Source of the DNA: Spirochaetia bacterium
GTDB taxonomy: Bacteria; Spirochaetota; UBA4802; UBA5550
Assembly: GCA_009885955.1 (NCBI GenBank)
Contig: VFJS01000041.1
Coordinates: forward strand, 1 to 64,000
Reading direction: 5' to 3'
Length of the DNA: 64,000 nucleotides
A program made the position numbers and the translations under genes. Each line of letters opens with the position of its first letter. Positions within the stretch are counted from its first letter, which is position 1. This document shows positions 1 to 7,785 of this stretch, piece by piece. Below the pieces are notes generated by a model, which made no database searches, was not told the DNA's origin, and worked only from the letters and a program-made list of their open reading frames with translations.

Positions 1-28
1 ATTCGGATTGTTCACTGGTTAGAGTCAT

Positions 29-64
29 CCCTCTCCTGCCAGGAGAGGGACTGAGGGTGAGGTC
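29..64. repeat. REP-like palindrome beside the RAYT gene
   Basis: A 9-bp perfect inverted repeat (29-37 and 41-49, arms ccctctcct / aggagaggg) closes a 3-nt loop. It is followed by a purine-rich tail, ctgagggtgagg, at 51-62. Short GC-rich hairpins with a conserved flanking tail are the substrates of REP-associated tyrosine transposases, and one is encoded 120 bp downstream. I saw no second copy in this window, so the assignment rests on shape and neighbourhood. Confidence 0.6.
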
Positions 65-184
65 AAATGGGTTATAATGTCTCAAAAGGTATTCTAAATC
101 TGAGTTTTACTATTCTCCTATTATAATCGTATAAAATATAGAAGGCCAAATTTATTTTTTATTATTCATTATGCAGGGGGAAAT

Positions 185-784
185 ATGTCAAATCGAACCA
201 GAAAGTGTGCGCCTGATCTAACGTATCATATTTATTCAAGGTGTATTGATAAATCAAGTCTGATGAAGCCGGATAAAATGAAGGATCTTATGATTAAGGT
301 CATGAACATGGCCATGGGAAAATACAGATTTGAATTATTTTCTTATGTTATCATGCATAATCATTTTCACTTTTTCATAAGAACCGTGGAGGACGGTGCA
401 ACAATCTCCAGAATATTGCAGTTTATTAAAGCTCAATATGCCCGCAGATATAATAAATTAATGGGGAGGAGCGGACCTTTCTGGAATGAAAGATATTGCG
501 ATACCATTATTGAGGAATCTGCAGATCCCGGAACAGTATTTAATTACATAAATTGCTATATAATAAATAATCCTGTTAGAGCAAATTATGTTTTCGATGC
601 TAGGGATTATAAGTATGGCTGTGTACATTTTTATCTGGATGAGGATTATGAGCCCCCTGTCAAATTAACTTATCATAAATATTTTTTAAATCTCGGATTA
701 TCTTTTAAAGAAAGAGTGAAAAAATTTCTTGAATTTGAAGAACAACACCGCAAAAGAATTTTTCCTGAATCTATTTTTGTTTGA
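185..784 (+). CDS. REP-associated tyrosine transposase (Y1/IS200-like, RAYT)
   Basis: Single-strand DNA transposase of the HUH/Y1 family, 199 aa. The HUH metal-binding motif is visible as HNHFH in 'MHNHFHFF' (about residues 58-65). It is followed by the helix 'QFIKAQYARRYN' carrying the candidate nucleophile Tyr, then the RAYT-typical 'GPFWNERYCDTII' and 'YINNNPVRA'-like block (here NCYIINNPVRANY). Length is normal for a RAYT, and the frame is intact from a start preceded by a purine-rich ggggga. No partner tnpB is present, which fits a domesticated RAYT rather than an insertion sequence. In the family these proteins cut and spread REP palindromes; the REP-like hairpin at 29-49 supports that. 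Confidence 0.9.
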   Translation: MSNRTRKCAPDLTYHIYSRCIDKSSLMKPDKMKDLMIKVMNMAMGKYRFELFSYVIMHNHFHFFIRTVEDGATISRILQFIKAQYARRYNKLMGRSGPFWNERYCDTIIEESADPGTVFNYINCYIINNPVRANYVFDARDYKYGCVHFYLDEDYEPPVKLTYHKYFLNLGLSFKERVKKFLEFEEQHRKRIFPESIFV

Positions 785-959
785 TTTTTTTTATCCAGTT
801 TAGTGCTCAGAGTAATTGTTACTTTATGTAACTCAGCCTATGCGAGGACAAACAGTTTTTCTTTTTTAGGGAATTGTCCTTCGTATCTTTCATCTTTTTT
901 GATATCAACCAAAATGGTAAAATACTGAAAGATGGCGCGCAGAGCGCGGGGATGGTATC
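785..959. other. Spacer with weak terminator-like hairpins
   Basis: Convergent spacer between the transposase and the minus-strand cyclic-nucleotide/GGDEF gene. A 7-bp inverted repeat (aggacaa / ttgtcct, about 843-882) and a short GC hairpin (cgcg / cgcg near 935-950) are visible. The GC hairpin lies just past the end of the minus-strand gene and may help end its transcript, but neither has a strong T-tract. Confidence 0.3.
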
Positions 960-2963
960 TTACCCCTTCTTAATCAGCGGGGCGTGTTCTACCCTGTTCC
1001 TCCCATTGTTTTTTGCTGCGTAGAGAGCCTTGTCCGCCTGTTCCTTCAGCTCCGCCAGGGTACGGGCGGTATCGGGATAGCATGAGAGCCCCAGGCTCAC
1101 GGAGATATGAAGTTCAGGCCCAACCAAAGATTTTAAAAAATCGAGCTTTGCCACGTTTTTTCTCACCTCTTCGTTCAGATCCATTGCCGTGTCCAGGTCT
1201 GTATCGGGAAGGAGGATGGTGAACTCATCGCCGCCGTAGCGGGAGACGCTGTCAGTCTTCCGGTACGTATTCTGAAAAACCTTTGCCACTTCCACGATGT
1301 ACCGGTCGCCCACTTCATGGCTGTATCCCTCGTTCACCTCCCGGAAAAAATCCATGTCCGCCATGACGACTACCATGGGCCGGTTTTCCTTTACCGCCCT
1401 ATTGAAGCAGTTCTCCATCTCTGTCTCCATGTACCGGCGGTTATAAACGCCGGTGAGCTTGTCGGTGACTGCGCGGAGGCTCGCATTCTCGCCCCACTTC
1501 ACCATCTGGGTGATGACCTGGCCGCTGGCGTTCAGCCGGTCCGTGGTCTTGTTCAGCATGTTTTTCATGATGCTGATAGCAGGGTGGGGGTAGGTTTTCA
1601 TGAGACTGAAGAAGTCGTCCTTGTGGAGACGGAGTATTTCGCAATCTTCATGGGCTATGCAGGTGGCAGACCTGGTTGCGTTCTCGAATATAGCCATCTC
1701 GCCGAAGAATTCCCCCTCTTTCAAAAGCGCTATTTCCTTTTCAGTCCCGTCCTGGATATGGATCCGCACGGAGGTTGACCCCGATTTTATAATGAAGAGT
1801 TCGTTCCCCTCCTCCTTCTCGCGGAAAATGGGGCTCCCTTTTTTAAACTTTACCAGCTCAAGTTTCTGGGAGAACTGGTGAAGATGGGAAACTTTCAGAC
1901 TCGAGAGCATTTTGACCGATTTTAAAAAGTTGACAAGCTCATCCTCGACAGCCGATGCCACTAGTATCCCGTTTCCGCCCAGTTCCCTCTGGTCAAAGAC
2001 CCTGGTAAAGGCCTTTTCCACCAGTTCCAGGAAGGCCATTTCATGCTCGGGATATGAGGCAACGCCGATACTGAAGGTCTGGAAGAGGCTCTCCCTCTTC
2101 ATCCATGCCCCGATGTCGAAGGCGTTCATCTCTTTGAGTATATCCCTGCCTATGGTGTAGGCTCCGTCAACGGCGGTGGAGGGGAGGACGATGATAAATT
2201 CATTTCCCCGGTAACGGACGGGAAAGTCCCCGGGACGGAGAAGATTCTGGATTTTCCACGTTATGGCCTGGAGGGCCCCATCTCCGGCCTCATGCCCGAA
2301 GGTGTCGTTTATCAGCTTGAAGTTGTCGGGCTTGATGACAAGGATGCTGAATATCTCTCCCAGGAACTCAAAATTTCTGGCTAGCTCGTCTTCCAGGTAG
2401 GTCCGGTTGTAAACCCCGGTAAGCTTGTCAAAGAACATCTGCTTCTTGAGCTCCTCTATCCAGCCCGATTTTTCGCTTATAAGCCGGTGCGTCTGGCGCT
2501 GTCTCATGGCATTTACCGAAATGAGTTTGTGGTATATTTTCGCGAATATGTGGGCGTACTCGTCAAAGAATTGCTCCAGGTCTTCCCCCTCCCCGGGAAA
2601 GGTGAGAAGGCGAGAATCCTCCTCAGTCACGGCAAAGGCGGTCCTGTTATCCTCCTCAAAGAACTCGAATTCACCGAACATCTCTCCAGCGATAAACCTG
2701 GCTATGGCCTGTTCCCCCATACCGCTCCCTTTCTGGTAGACCGAATCCGGGCTGTTTGTGATAAAAACTCCTCCCCGGTCGATAAGGAAAAGCTGCCTGC
2801 TCAGGCTCCCCTTCTCGAAGATGACATCGCCCTTTCTGTAATCCTGGTATGAACTATGATTTGCCAGCACATCCAGATCTCCATCGGGGAGATGTGAGAA
2901 AATGGCGGTATTTCTGAAATGGGCTACTATACTTTTTTTGGTTTCATCTGTCAGCGGCGGCAT
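960..2963 (-). CDS. cNMP-GGDEF-cNMP-GGDEF tandem signalling protein
   Basis: Cytoplasmic 667-aa protein made of two repeats of cyclic-nucleotide-binding fold plus GGDEF domain. The first cNMP domain spans about 15-140 (FGE at 96-98, Arg in DNRTAF) and the second about 350-465 (FGEMAIFENATRSA). The first GGDEF domain has a degenerate active site (RGNEF, 252-256); the second is intact (GGDEF, 577-581). Both keep an RxxD inhibitory site five residues upstream (RPGD 243-246; RKTD 568-571). The second GGDEF is therefore predicted to make c-di-GMP, with product inhibition, and the first may only bind it. There is no transmembrane segment. An AAAGGA ribosome site precedes the ATG. Whether the cNMP folds bind cAMP, for which a cyclase is encoded at 57.7-59.4 kb, is inference. 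Confidence 0.93.
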   Translation of the reverse strand: MPPLTDETKKSIVAHFRNTAIFSHLPDGDLDVLANHSSYQDYRKGDVIFEKGSLSRQLFLIDRGGVFITNSPDSVYQKGSGMGEQAIARFIAGEMFGEFEFFEEDNRTAFAVTEEDSRLLTFPGEGEDLEQFFDEYAHIFAKIYHKLISVNAMRQRQTHRLISEKSGWIEELKKQMFFDKLTGVYNRTYLEDELARNFEFLGEIFSILVIKPDNFKLINDTFGHEAGDGALQAITWKIQNLLRPGDFPVRYRGNEFIIVLPSTAVDGAYTIGRDILKEMNAFDIGAWMKRESLFQTFSIGVASYPEHEMAFLELVEKAFTRVFDQRELGGNGILVASAVEDELVNFLKSVKMLSSLKVSHLHQFSQKLELVKFKKGSPIFREKEEGNELFIIKSGSTSVRIHIQDGTEKEIALLKEGEFFGEMAIFENATRSATCIAHEDCEILRLHKDDFFSLMKTYPHPAISIMKNMLNKTTDRLNASGQVITQMVKWGENASLRAVTDKLTGVYNRRYMETEMENCFNRAVKENRPMVVVMADMDFFREVNEGYSHEVGDRYIVEVAKVFQNTYRKTDSVSRYGGDEFTILLPDTDLDTAMDLNEEVRKNVAKLDFLKSLVGPELHISVSLGLSCYPDTARTLAELKEQADKALYAAKNNGRNRVEHAPLIKKG

Positions 2964-3382
2964 GTCTTGTAAATCCTTTATTCAAAAATTACATTATTGG
3001 CACCTTTATAATCAAAATTTTAACCACCTTTTTTATTTCCTTCCTGACAAGGAGGAACTTTGGGTGTAAATATTGATTATTCTGATATTTGCGCCTACAA
3101 GGGAGCCACAAACTTGTATTTTTCTCGGAAAAATTGAGTTTTCCAGTGCGATTTCGGGAAATTAAATTTCCACAATAATGTTTATGGTATGATATATTTC
3201 TCTGTCAACCTGTTTTTATCCGTCTTCTCCTGGTACTCTGAGCTAAAAGCTGGTGTTATGATTAAAGCAATATATAATGAATAATAATCATTGACACTAT
3301 TACATACATATCTCAGATATTGCCGGATAACAGAATAAAAGTAACATTTTTACATTTATTTTCTCATAAATTCAGGTAAAAT
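2964..3382. other. 419-bp divergent spacer with repeat copy A
   Basis: AT-rich divergent intergenic region between the GGDEF gene and the TPR-like gene. It holds dispersed repeat copy A (2993-3107). A TTGACA hexamer at 3291-3296 is correctly placed for a promoter of the downstream gene, but the -10 is not clear. I found no convincing ORF. Confidence 0.4.
2993..3107 (+). repeat. Dispersed intergenic repeat, copy A
   Basis: Starts attattggcacctttataa and continues through a pyrimidine run containing ttttatttccttcc, ending tctgatatttgcgcc plus gggagcc. It aligns along its length, with substitutions and small gaps, to copies at 9686-9800 and 61120-61229. Copies A and B share the 14-mer ttttatttccttcc and a gatatttgcg block. 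Copies A and C share the attattgg-acct-tataa beginning and the gcgcc ending. It lies between divergent genes, as do the other two copies. Confidence 0.55.
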
Positions 3383-3751
3383 ATGGATGACAAGGAAAGA
3401 GTTGCATTGATACGCAAGGGCAACATGCTCTTCAACGAGGGCGACATAGAGAAGGCCTCGGTAATTTTCATTAAGACGCGATACATGGACGGCCTCACAA
3501 GAGTGGCTGACTATTATTTTTTTGATAAAAGGCAGCCCCTTACCGCCCTGAAATATTACAAGGCTGTCAACAGGCAGGACAAGGTCAGGGAGATCTACGA
3601 CAGGATGGTTTTTGCCCTTGGTAAGCTTCTTGGAAAGGATACGGGGCCGAAAGTAGAGCTCCCGCCGCTCAAGGTTCCTCTGAAGCTCAAAATATTGGCC
3701 GAAGAGATCCTGAGGGACAATGCAGCAAAGGGGGAGAAGGCCCCGGAGTAA
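3383..3751 (+). CDS. Small TPR-like helical protein
   Basis: 122-aa soluble protein without signal peptide or membrane segment. The N-terminal 75 residues read as paired amphipathic helices of TPR type (GNMLFNEGDIEKASVIFIKTRYMDG, then a second unit ending ALKYYKAVNRQDKVREIYDRM). After it comes a linker and a C-terminal Pro-rich stretch (VELPPLKVPLKLK). The start is chosen because it opens the frame directly after tcaggtaaaat. It lies 27 bp upstream of the M16 peptidase pair and is probably co-transcribed. I do not recognise a named family; such short TPR proteins usually act as binding adaptors. Confidence 0.75.
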   Translation: MDDKERVALIRKGNMLFNEGDIEKASVIFIKTRYMDGLTRVADYYFFDKRQPLTALKYYKAVNRQDKVREIYDRMVFALGKLLGKDTGPKVELPPLKVPLKLKILAEEILRDNAAKGEKAPE

Positions 3752-3778
3752 AAGATAAATTTATATTTTGGAGTTTGT

Positions 3779-5272
3779 ATGAGAATTTTCGTGCTCATGT
3801 ATATTATTGTATTGTTGTTTCCCTATACTGTCCGCTCAGAGGAAGGGGACCCAGGTGATTATTTCAGAAAAAACGTCGTCCACAAGAGGCTGGCAAACGG
3901 TATCAGCCTGATCATGCTGAACAGGGGGTTTTCCCCGACTCTCTCCTTTGAAATCGATTTCAAGGTAGGTTCAGTAGATGAGACTTACCGGACTGCTGGT
4001 TCTGCGCATCTCCTTGAGCATATGCTGTTCAAAGGCACAGACAGGGTCGGGACTACAAATTTTAAAGAGGAAAAAAAGATTCTTGATGAGATAGAGACCA
4101 TAGGCGAGACACTGGACAGGCTGAAGCTCATAAACCCCGGCAATTTGATGATCCCCGGGCTTGAGAAGAGGCTGAAGGAGCTTCAGAAGGAGCAGGGTAA
4201 ATATATTGTCAATGCTCCCTATGACACGCTCTATACCGCAAGGGGAGGTGTGGGGCTCAATGCCTCCACATCCAAGGATAAGACCGGGTATTATATTGAG
4301 CTGCCGTCAAAACAGCTGGAATTCTGGGCACAGCTGGAATCGGAACGGCTCAGGAATCCGGTGCTCCGGGAGTTTTACCTTGAAAGGAATAACGTCATTG
4401 AAGAGAGGCTCATGAGGTACGGGTCCAGCGGAGAGGGGAGCCTGTATGAGCTTTTCATCGGGAAGGCATTCAATGCCCATCCTTACAGGCATCCCATTAT
4501 CGGATGGGAATCCAATATTCCCAACCTATCTATAAAGGATGTGAGGGATTTTTACCGTACCTACTATATCCCGTCCAGGATGACTATCACCATTGTCGGA
4601 AAACAGGATGTAAACGAGACAGAGCGCATAATAAAAAAATATTTTGAAGGGATAGAGGGGAGGCCCGAACCCTCTGAGATCACGATAAAAGAGCCGGCCA
4701 TGAACGGGGAGACACGCTTCTCCTACTACTTTGAGTCAAATCCCTATATCATCATAGGGTGGCACAAGCCCACATTCCCGTCCAGGGACGACTACATTTT
4801 CGAGATGATTTCTGAAATTCTGGCAGGAGGCAAATCTTCCGTCCTCTACAAGTCCATGATTCTTGAAAAGAAGATGCTGTCATCAGTGAAGGTCTGGAAC
4901 GGGACGCCGGGCTCAAGGTATGATAATCTTCTCATTGTATTTGCTGCGCCCAGGGGGGCTGCAGGCATTGAGGAGGCCGAAAAAGAGATCTATGCCGGAA
5001 TTGATAAGATGGCAAGGGAGATCACATCGAATGACCTGAATAAAATTATAAATAAAATGGAATCGGAGATTGTCTTCGGCCTGGATACGAACAGGGGAAT
5101 AACAAGGCTCCTGAGCCATTACCAGACTCTCCACGGAAACTGGGAATACCTGGCTGATTATCTGAAGGTATTGAAAAGCATTACCGTTGAGGATATACAG
5201 GGCGCTGTCCGGAAATATATGATACATAAAAACAGGATCGTGGGAGTTTTACATGACAGCAGAAAAAAATAG
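3779..5272 (+). CDS. M16 zinc metallopeptidase, catalytic subunit, exported
   Basis: 497-aa insulinase/processing-peptidase-like protein. An N-terminal hydrophobic signal peptide (about 1-20, ending VRS-EEGD) sends it to the periplasm. The inverted zinc motif HxxEH is present (HLLEH, 77-81), and the distal glutamate lies in the ERNNVIEERL region (about 199-210). The C-terminal half is the second M16 lobe. A ggag ribosome site precedes the ATG. The last 20 nt overlap the next gene, which encodes an M16 protein without the zinc motif. Paired catalytic and non-catalytic M16 subunits are a known heterodimeric arrangement that degrades peptides in a closed chamber. Confidence 0.93.
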   Translation: MRIFVLMYIIVLLFPYTVRSEEGDPGDYFRKNVVHKRLANGISLIMLNRGFSPTLSFEIDFKVGSVDETYRTAGSAHLLEHMLFKGTDRVGTTNFKEEKKILDEIETIGETLDRLKLINPGNLMIPGLEKRLKELQKEQGKYIVNAPYDTLYTARGGVGLNASTSKDKTGYYIELPSKQLEFWAQLESERLRNPVLREFYLERNNVIEERLMRYGSSGEGSLYELFIGKAFNAHPYRHPIIGWESNIPNLSIKDVRDFYRTYYIPSRMTITIVGKQDVNETERIIKKYFEGIEGRPEPSEITIKEPAMNGETRFSYYFESNPYIIIGWHKPTFPSRDDYIFEMISEILAGGKSSVLYKSMILEKKMLSSVKVWNGTPGSRYDNLLIVFAAPRGAAGIEEAEKEIYAGIDKMAREITSNDLNKIINKMESEIVFGLDTNRGITRLLSHYQTLHGNWEYLADYLKVLKSITVEDIQGAVRKYMIHKNRIVGVLHDSRKK

Positions 5273-6686
5273 GGAAGGAATTCATGTATCGAAAAGCGTG
5301 AAGGCGGCTTTGTGTACATTTCTTGTTATACTGTTTTTTGTACATGAAGGCAAAACCCTGGCCTCAGGAGTGGATCTCATGGAAGGCCTTAACCTCCCGG
5401 AGGTGAAAAAAATCAGCCTTAAAAACGGGATCAAAATTTTTTATATCCATGATGAGCTCCCCAAGGTCAATATAATCGTGTCGCTGGGTTTCGGAAGGCT
5501 GTATGAGGACAGGAGCAATGCAGGTTTATCTGACCTCATTGTAAAGACATTATCCCTTTCAGGCTCTGCAAAATATCCGGGCAATACGCTGCATGAAGCC
5601 ATTGATTCCATAGGCGGCGAGTTTTCCATATCCACCTCGTGGGAGAATATCGGCATATCCATCAAGGTGCTCATGAAGCACAGTGACAGGGCCTTTGACA
5701 TCATATCCGATATCATGGCAAATCCCAATTTTGATGAAAAGCATATTGCCATGGCAAAATCTCTTCTGGCAGAAGAGCTGAAGAGAAAATGGGACAGCCC
5801 TGAAACAATTGCCTTTGAAAAATCCAGGGAGCTTATTTTCGACGGGAGCGGATACGGGGCAGTCCCCACAGCTGAAATTACGAATGCAATATCAAAAAAC
5901 ACCCTTGCAGAGACATGGAAGAGGTATGCCAATGGAGGGAACACGCTCATCGGTATTTCATCAGGTGATAATTTTGAAAAAATAAGCGAGTTAACTGAAA
6001 AGCATTTTTTGAAGATTAACCCTGGAGTACGGGAACATTATACCTCGGATTACGGGAAAATCCGTAGCAGCATCAATGAAAAAAAGGGGAAAATATTCTT
6101 TTATCCAAAAAATGTCCCCCAATCCACAGTGGTTGTAAGCACCTATGCCCCTGATATGAATTACGAAGGGAAATACGCGCTTACGGTGATGAACTTCATC
6201 CTGGGGCACAGTTCATTCAATTCCAGGCTCGGCAACGACATCCGGGTTAAACGCGGGCTTGCCTACGCGGTACAGTCTGTTGTGCGTCAGAAACATAAAA
6301 CCGGAGTATTCATAGGTTTTGCCCAGACAAAAACATCGTCCACTGATGAGGTCCTTGGCCTGCTTCTGAAGAATATCGACGATATTTCTAAAATCAAGGT
6401 CAGTGACGATGAACTCACCTGGTCAAAAAATTCTATTTATCATTCATTCATCTTCGCCTTTGATACCGTAACCAATCTTTTAAATAACTTCATGAACATC
6501 GATTTTTACGGCCTTCCTGATGACTATTACATGAATTATCCAAAGATGATCAACAGGGTCACTTCTGAAGATGTTCTCAGGGAGGGGGGGCTGATTTTCA
6601 GGGATGGGCTGATAAAGGTTGTAGTTGGAAGCCCGGAAGTCAGGGATAAGCTGGAAAAATTCGGCGAGGTGGTGATATTAAAATAG
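5253..6686 (+). CDS. M16 family protein, non-catalytic partner
   Basis: 477-aa M16-fold protein. The place where HxxEH should sit reads GLSDLIVKTLSLSG (about 89-102), so no zinc site can form. The fold is otherwise recognisable (NGIKIFYIHDELPKVNI; later RVKRGLAYAVQS, which corresponds to the substrate-binding R-x-GLAY block). A hydrophobic export segment lies at about 16-35 (VKAALCTFLVILFFV) after a charged leader. The ATG at 5253, with GGGAG seven bases upstream, overlaps the end of the catalytic partner. An internal GTG at 5298 would shorten the leader but has no good ribosome site. Role inferred: regulatory and substrate-binding half of the heterodimer. Confidence 0.9.
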   Translation: MTAEKNREGIHVSKSVKAALCTFLVILFFVHEGKTLASGVDLMEGLNLPEVKKISLKNGIKIFYIHDELPKVNIIVSLGFGRLYEDRSNAGLSDLIVKTLSLSGSAKYPGNTLHEAIDSIGGEFSISTSWENIGISIKVLMKHSDRAFDIISDIMANPNFDEKHIAMAKSLLAEELKRKWDSPETIAFEKSRELIFDGSGYGAVPTAEITNAISKNTLAETWKRYANGGNTLIGISSGDNFEKISELTEKHFLKINPGVREHYTSDYGKIRSSINEKKGKIFFYPKNVPQSTVVVSTYAPDMNYEGKYALTVMNFILGHSSFNSRLGNDIRVKRGLAYAVQSVVRQKHKTGVFIGFAQTKTSSTDEVLGLLLKNIDDISKIKVSDDELTWSKNSIYHSFIFAFDTVTNLLNNFMNIDFYGLPDDYYMNYPKMINRVTSEDVLREGGLIFRDGLIKVVVGSPEVRDKLEKFGEVVILK

Positions 6687-6755
6687 ACTGTCTCAGCCGT
6701 TAATGAAACCGGTAATAATTTTTTTATGATGAAATTTATACGACTAATGATTTAA

Positions 6756-6784
6756 TTTATACCCTTTATATACCGAGATATAAT
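6756..6784 (+). promoter_or_regulatory. Candidate sigma-70 promoter upstream of structured RNA and greA
   Basis: TTTATA (6756-6761), a 17-bp spacer and a perfect TATAAT (6779-6784). Transcription would start near 6791, just ahead of the multi-helix segment and about 300 nt ahead of the 42-codon ORF and greA. Confidence 0.45.
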
Positions 6785-6790
6785 TAATCA

Positions 6791-7050
6791 GTAACATTGC
6801 GCTAACCTTTGGCGTGGTTTGCTGATAGAATCTTTCCATGGAGCTTCCATGGCAGGATTTGAAGTATGAATATCAAGTACATGGAAGTACTGATGTCGAT
6901 GAAGCCATGGATGGTGACAGACGGCCGCAAACCATGCGTTTTCCCCAGGTCTAAGCCCGGAAAACGGTGGAACTTCCCTGTAACAAATCAGCCCCGATTA
7001 GAAATGGAATATTAAAACACCTGCTGTCACAATGGCAGGGTGTGCTTATT
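6791..7050 (+). ncRNA. Candidate structured non-coding RNA or long leader, class unknown
   Basis: A roughly 260-nt intergenic stretch with nested complementary segments. A long-range helix joins 6812-6822 and 6927-6937 (11 bp, one G-U). Inside it are a hairpin with 6836-6841 pairing 6847-6852 (flanked by 6829-6832 with 6856-6859) and a hairpin 6876-6880 with 6887-6891. Directly downstream is a perfect 8-bp helix, 6937-6944 with 6959-6966. A final hairpin, 7017-7024 with 7035-7043, precedes a T-rich run. The segment has no long ORF and a good promoter precedes it. I do not see the signatures of RNase P, tmRNA, 6S, SRP RNA or a cobalamin riboswitch. It could be a stand-alone small RNA or a leader regulating greA. 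Confidence 0.45.
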
Positions 7051-7092
7051 ATTTCCGGGCTGAAAAAAAATAATCTATTTTAAGGAAATAAA

Positions 7093-7221
7093 ATGATTGA
7101 AAAAGTTGTTGATTTAAATTCTTATAAGATTGAGAAATCACTCAGGGAAAACGGTTTTATTGTTAAAAAAGATAAGGGAAAGAGGATAAAACTCCTTATA
7201 AAACTGAAAAAAGATGATTAG
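7093..7221 (+). CDS. Small basic ORF upstream of greA (42 aa)
   Basis: ATG preceded by taaggaaata, a good ribosome site. It encodes 42 residues beginning MIEKVVDLNSYKIEK and ending LLIKLKKDD, rich in Lys and very basic. Its stop lies 26 bp before greA, so the two are probably co-transcribed. I do not recognise the product. The ribosome site, codon use like its neighbours and tight spacing argue for a real small gene. It is short enough that chance cannot be ruled out. Confidence 0.5.
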   Translation: MIEKVVDLNSYKIEKSLRENGFIVKKDKGKRIKLLIKLKKDD

Positions 7222-7247
7222 ATCCCTTTTGATAACAGGAGATTATA

Positions 7248-7739
7248 ATGGGCAGCGATATTGACGCAAAAAAAGCTTCCATTAAGGAAGAACTGGCAAA
7301 GCTGAAACATGAATTCAAGGTGGAATTGCCTAAAGTTATTGCCAAGGCAAGGGCCTTTGGTGATTTGAAAGAGAATGCCGAATACCATGCAGCCAGGGAG
7401 AGGCAATCCTTTGTAAAAGCGAGAATTGGCCAGTACTCTGAGCAGTTGAGTAAATTGAATAACTTTAATTATTCCGATATCCCGGCAGATAAAGTCGGTT
7501 TCGGCTCTGAATTAACGGTTATCGATATGGATACCGATGACCGGATAAATTTCATCATTGTTTCATCGGATGAGGTTAATCCATCGGAAGGTAAAATATC
7601 GCTCACATCGCCGATAGGCGTTGCTCTGAGCAACAGGACAGCAGGGGAAGAAGTGGAGATAAAAATTCCTTCAGGGAAAAAGAGATACTTCATTGAAAAA
7701 CTTGTTACCATACATGGGGAAGAATATATAAAGACATAA
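7248..7739 (+). CDS. greA: Transcription elongation factor GreA
   Basis: 163 aa, the usual GreA length. The N-terminal coiled coil (about 7-75) carries the Gre signature GDLKENAEYHAARERQ. Its tip acidic residues D39 and E42 are the ones that enter the RNA polymerase secondary channel and activate cleavage of backtracked RNA. The C-terminal FKBP-like domain has the expected SPIGVALSNRTAGEEVEIKIPSG block (about 120-142). An aggagattata ribosome site precedes the ATG. It follows the structured segment and the 42-codon ORF, and is convergent with the histidine kinase. Confidence 0.96.
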   Translation: MGSDIDAKKASIKEELAKLKHEFKVELPKVIAKARAFGDLKENAEYHAARERQSFVKARIGQYSEQLSKLNNFNYSDIPADKVGFGSELTVIDMDTDDRINFIIVSSDEVNPSEGKISLTSPIGVALSNRTAGEEVEIKIPSGKKRYFIEKLVTIHGEEYIKT

Positions 7740-7785
7740 TCGAATATCCCGAATATTTTTCCATTTTTTAATTATTCGAGGTCCC

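Noticed and set aside
1013-2852. Plus-strand ORFs opposite the cNMP-GGDEF gene
   Set aside because: They are antisense shadows with no ribosome sites or recognisable domains.
6809-6824. Sigma-54-like promoter (tggc-n5-ttgc)
   Set aside because: The spacing between GG and GC elements is two bases short, and the sequence is better explained as one arm of an 11-bp helix.
7740-7779. 7-bp inverted repeat (tcgaata / tattcga) between greA and the kinase gene
   Set aside because: AT-rich with a 26-nt loop; too weak to call a terminator.
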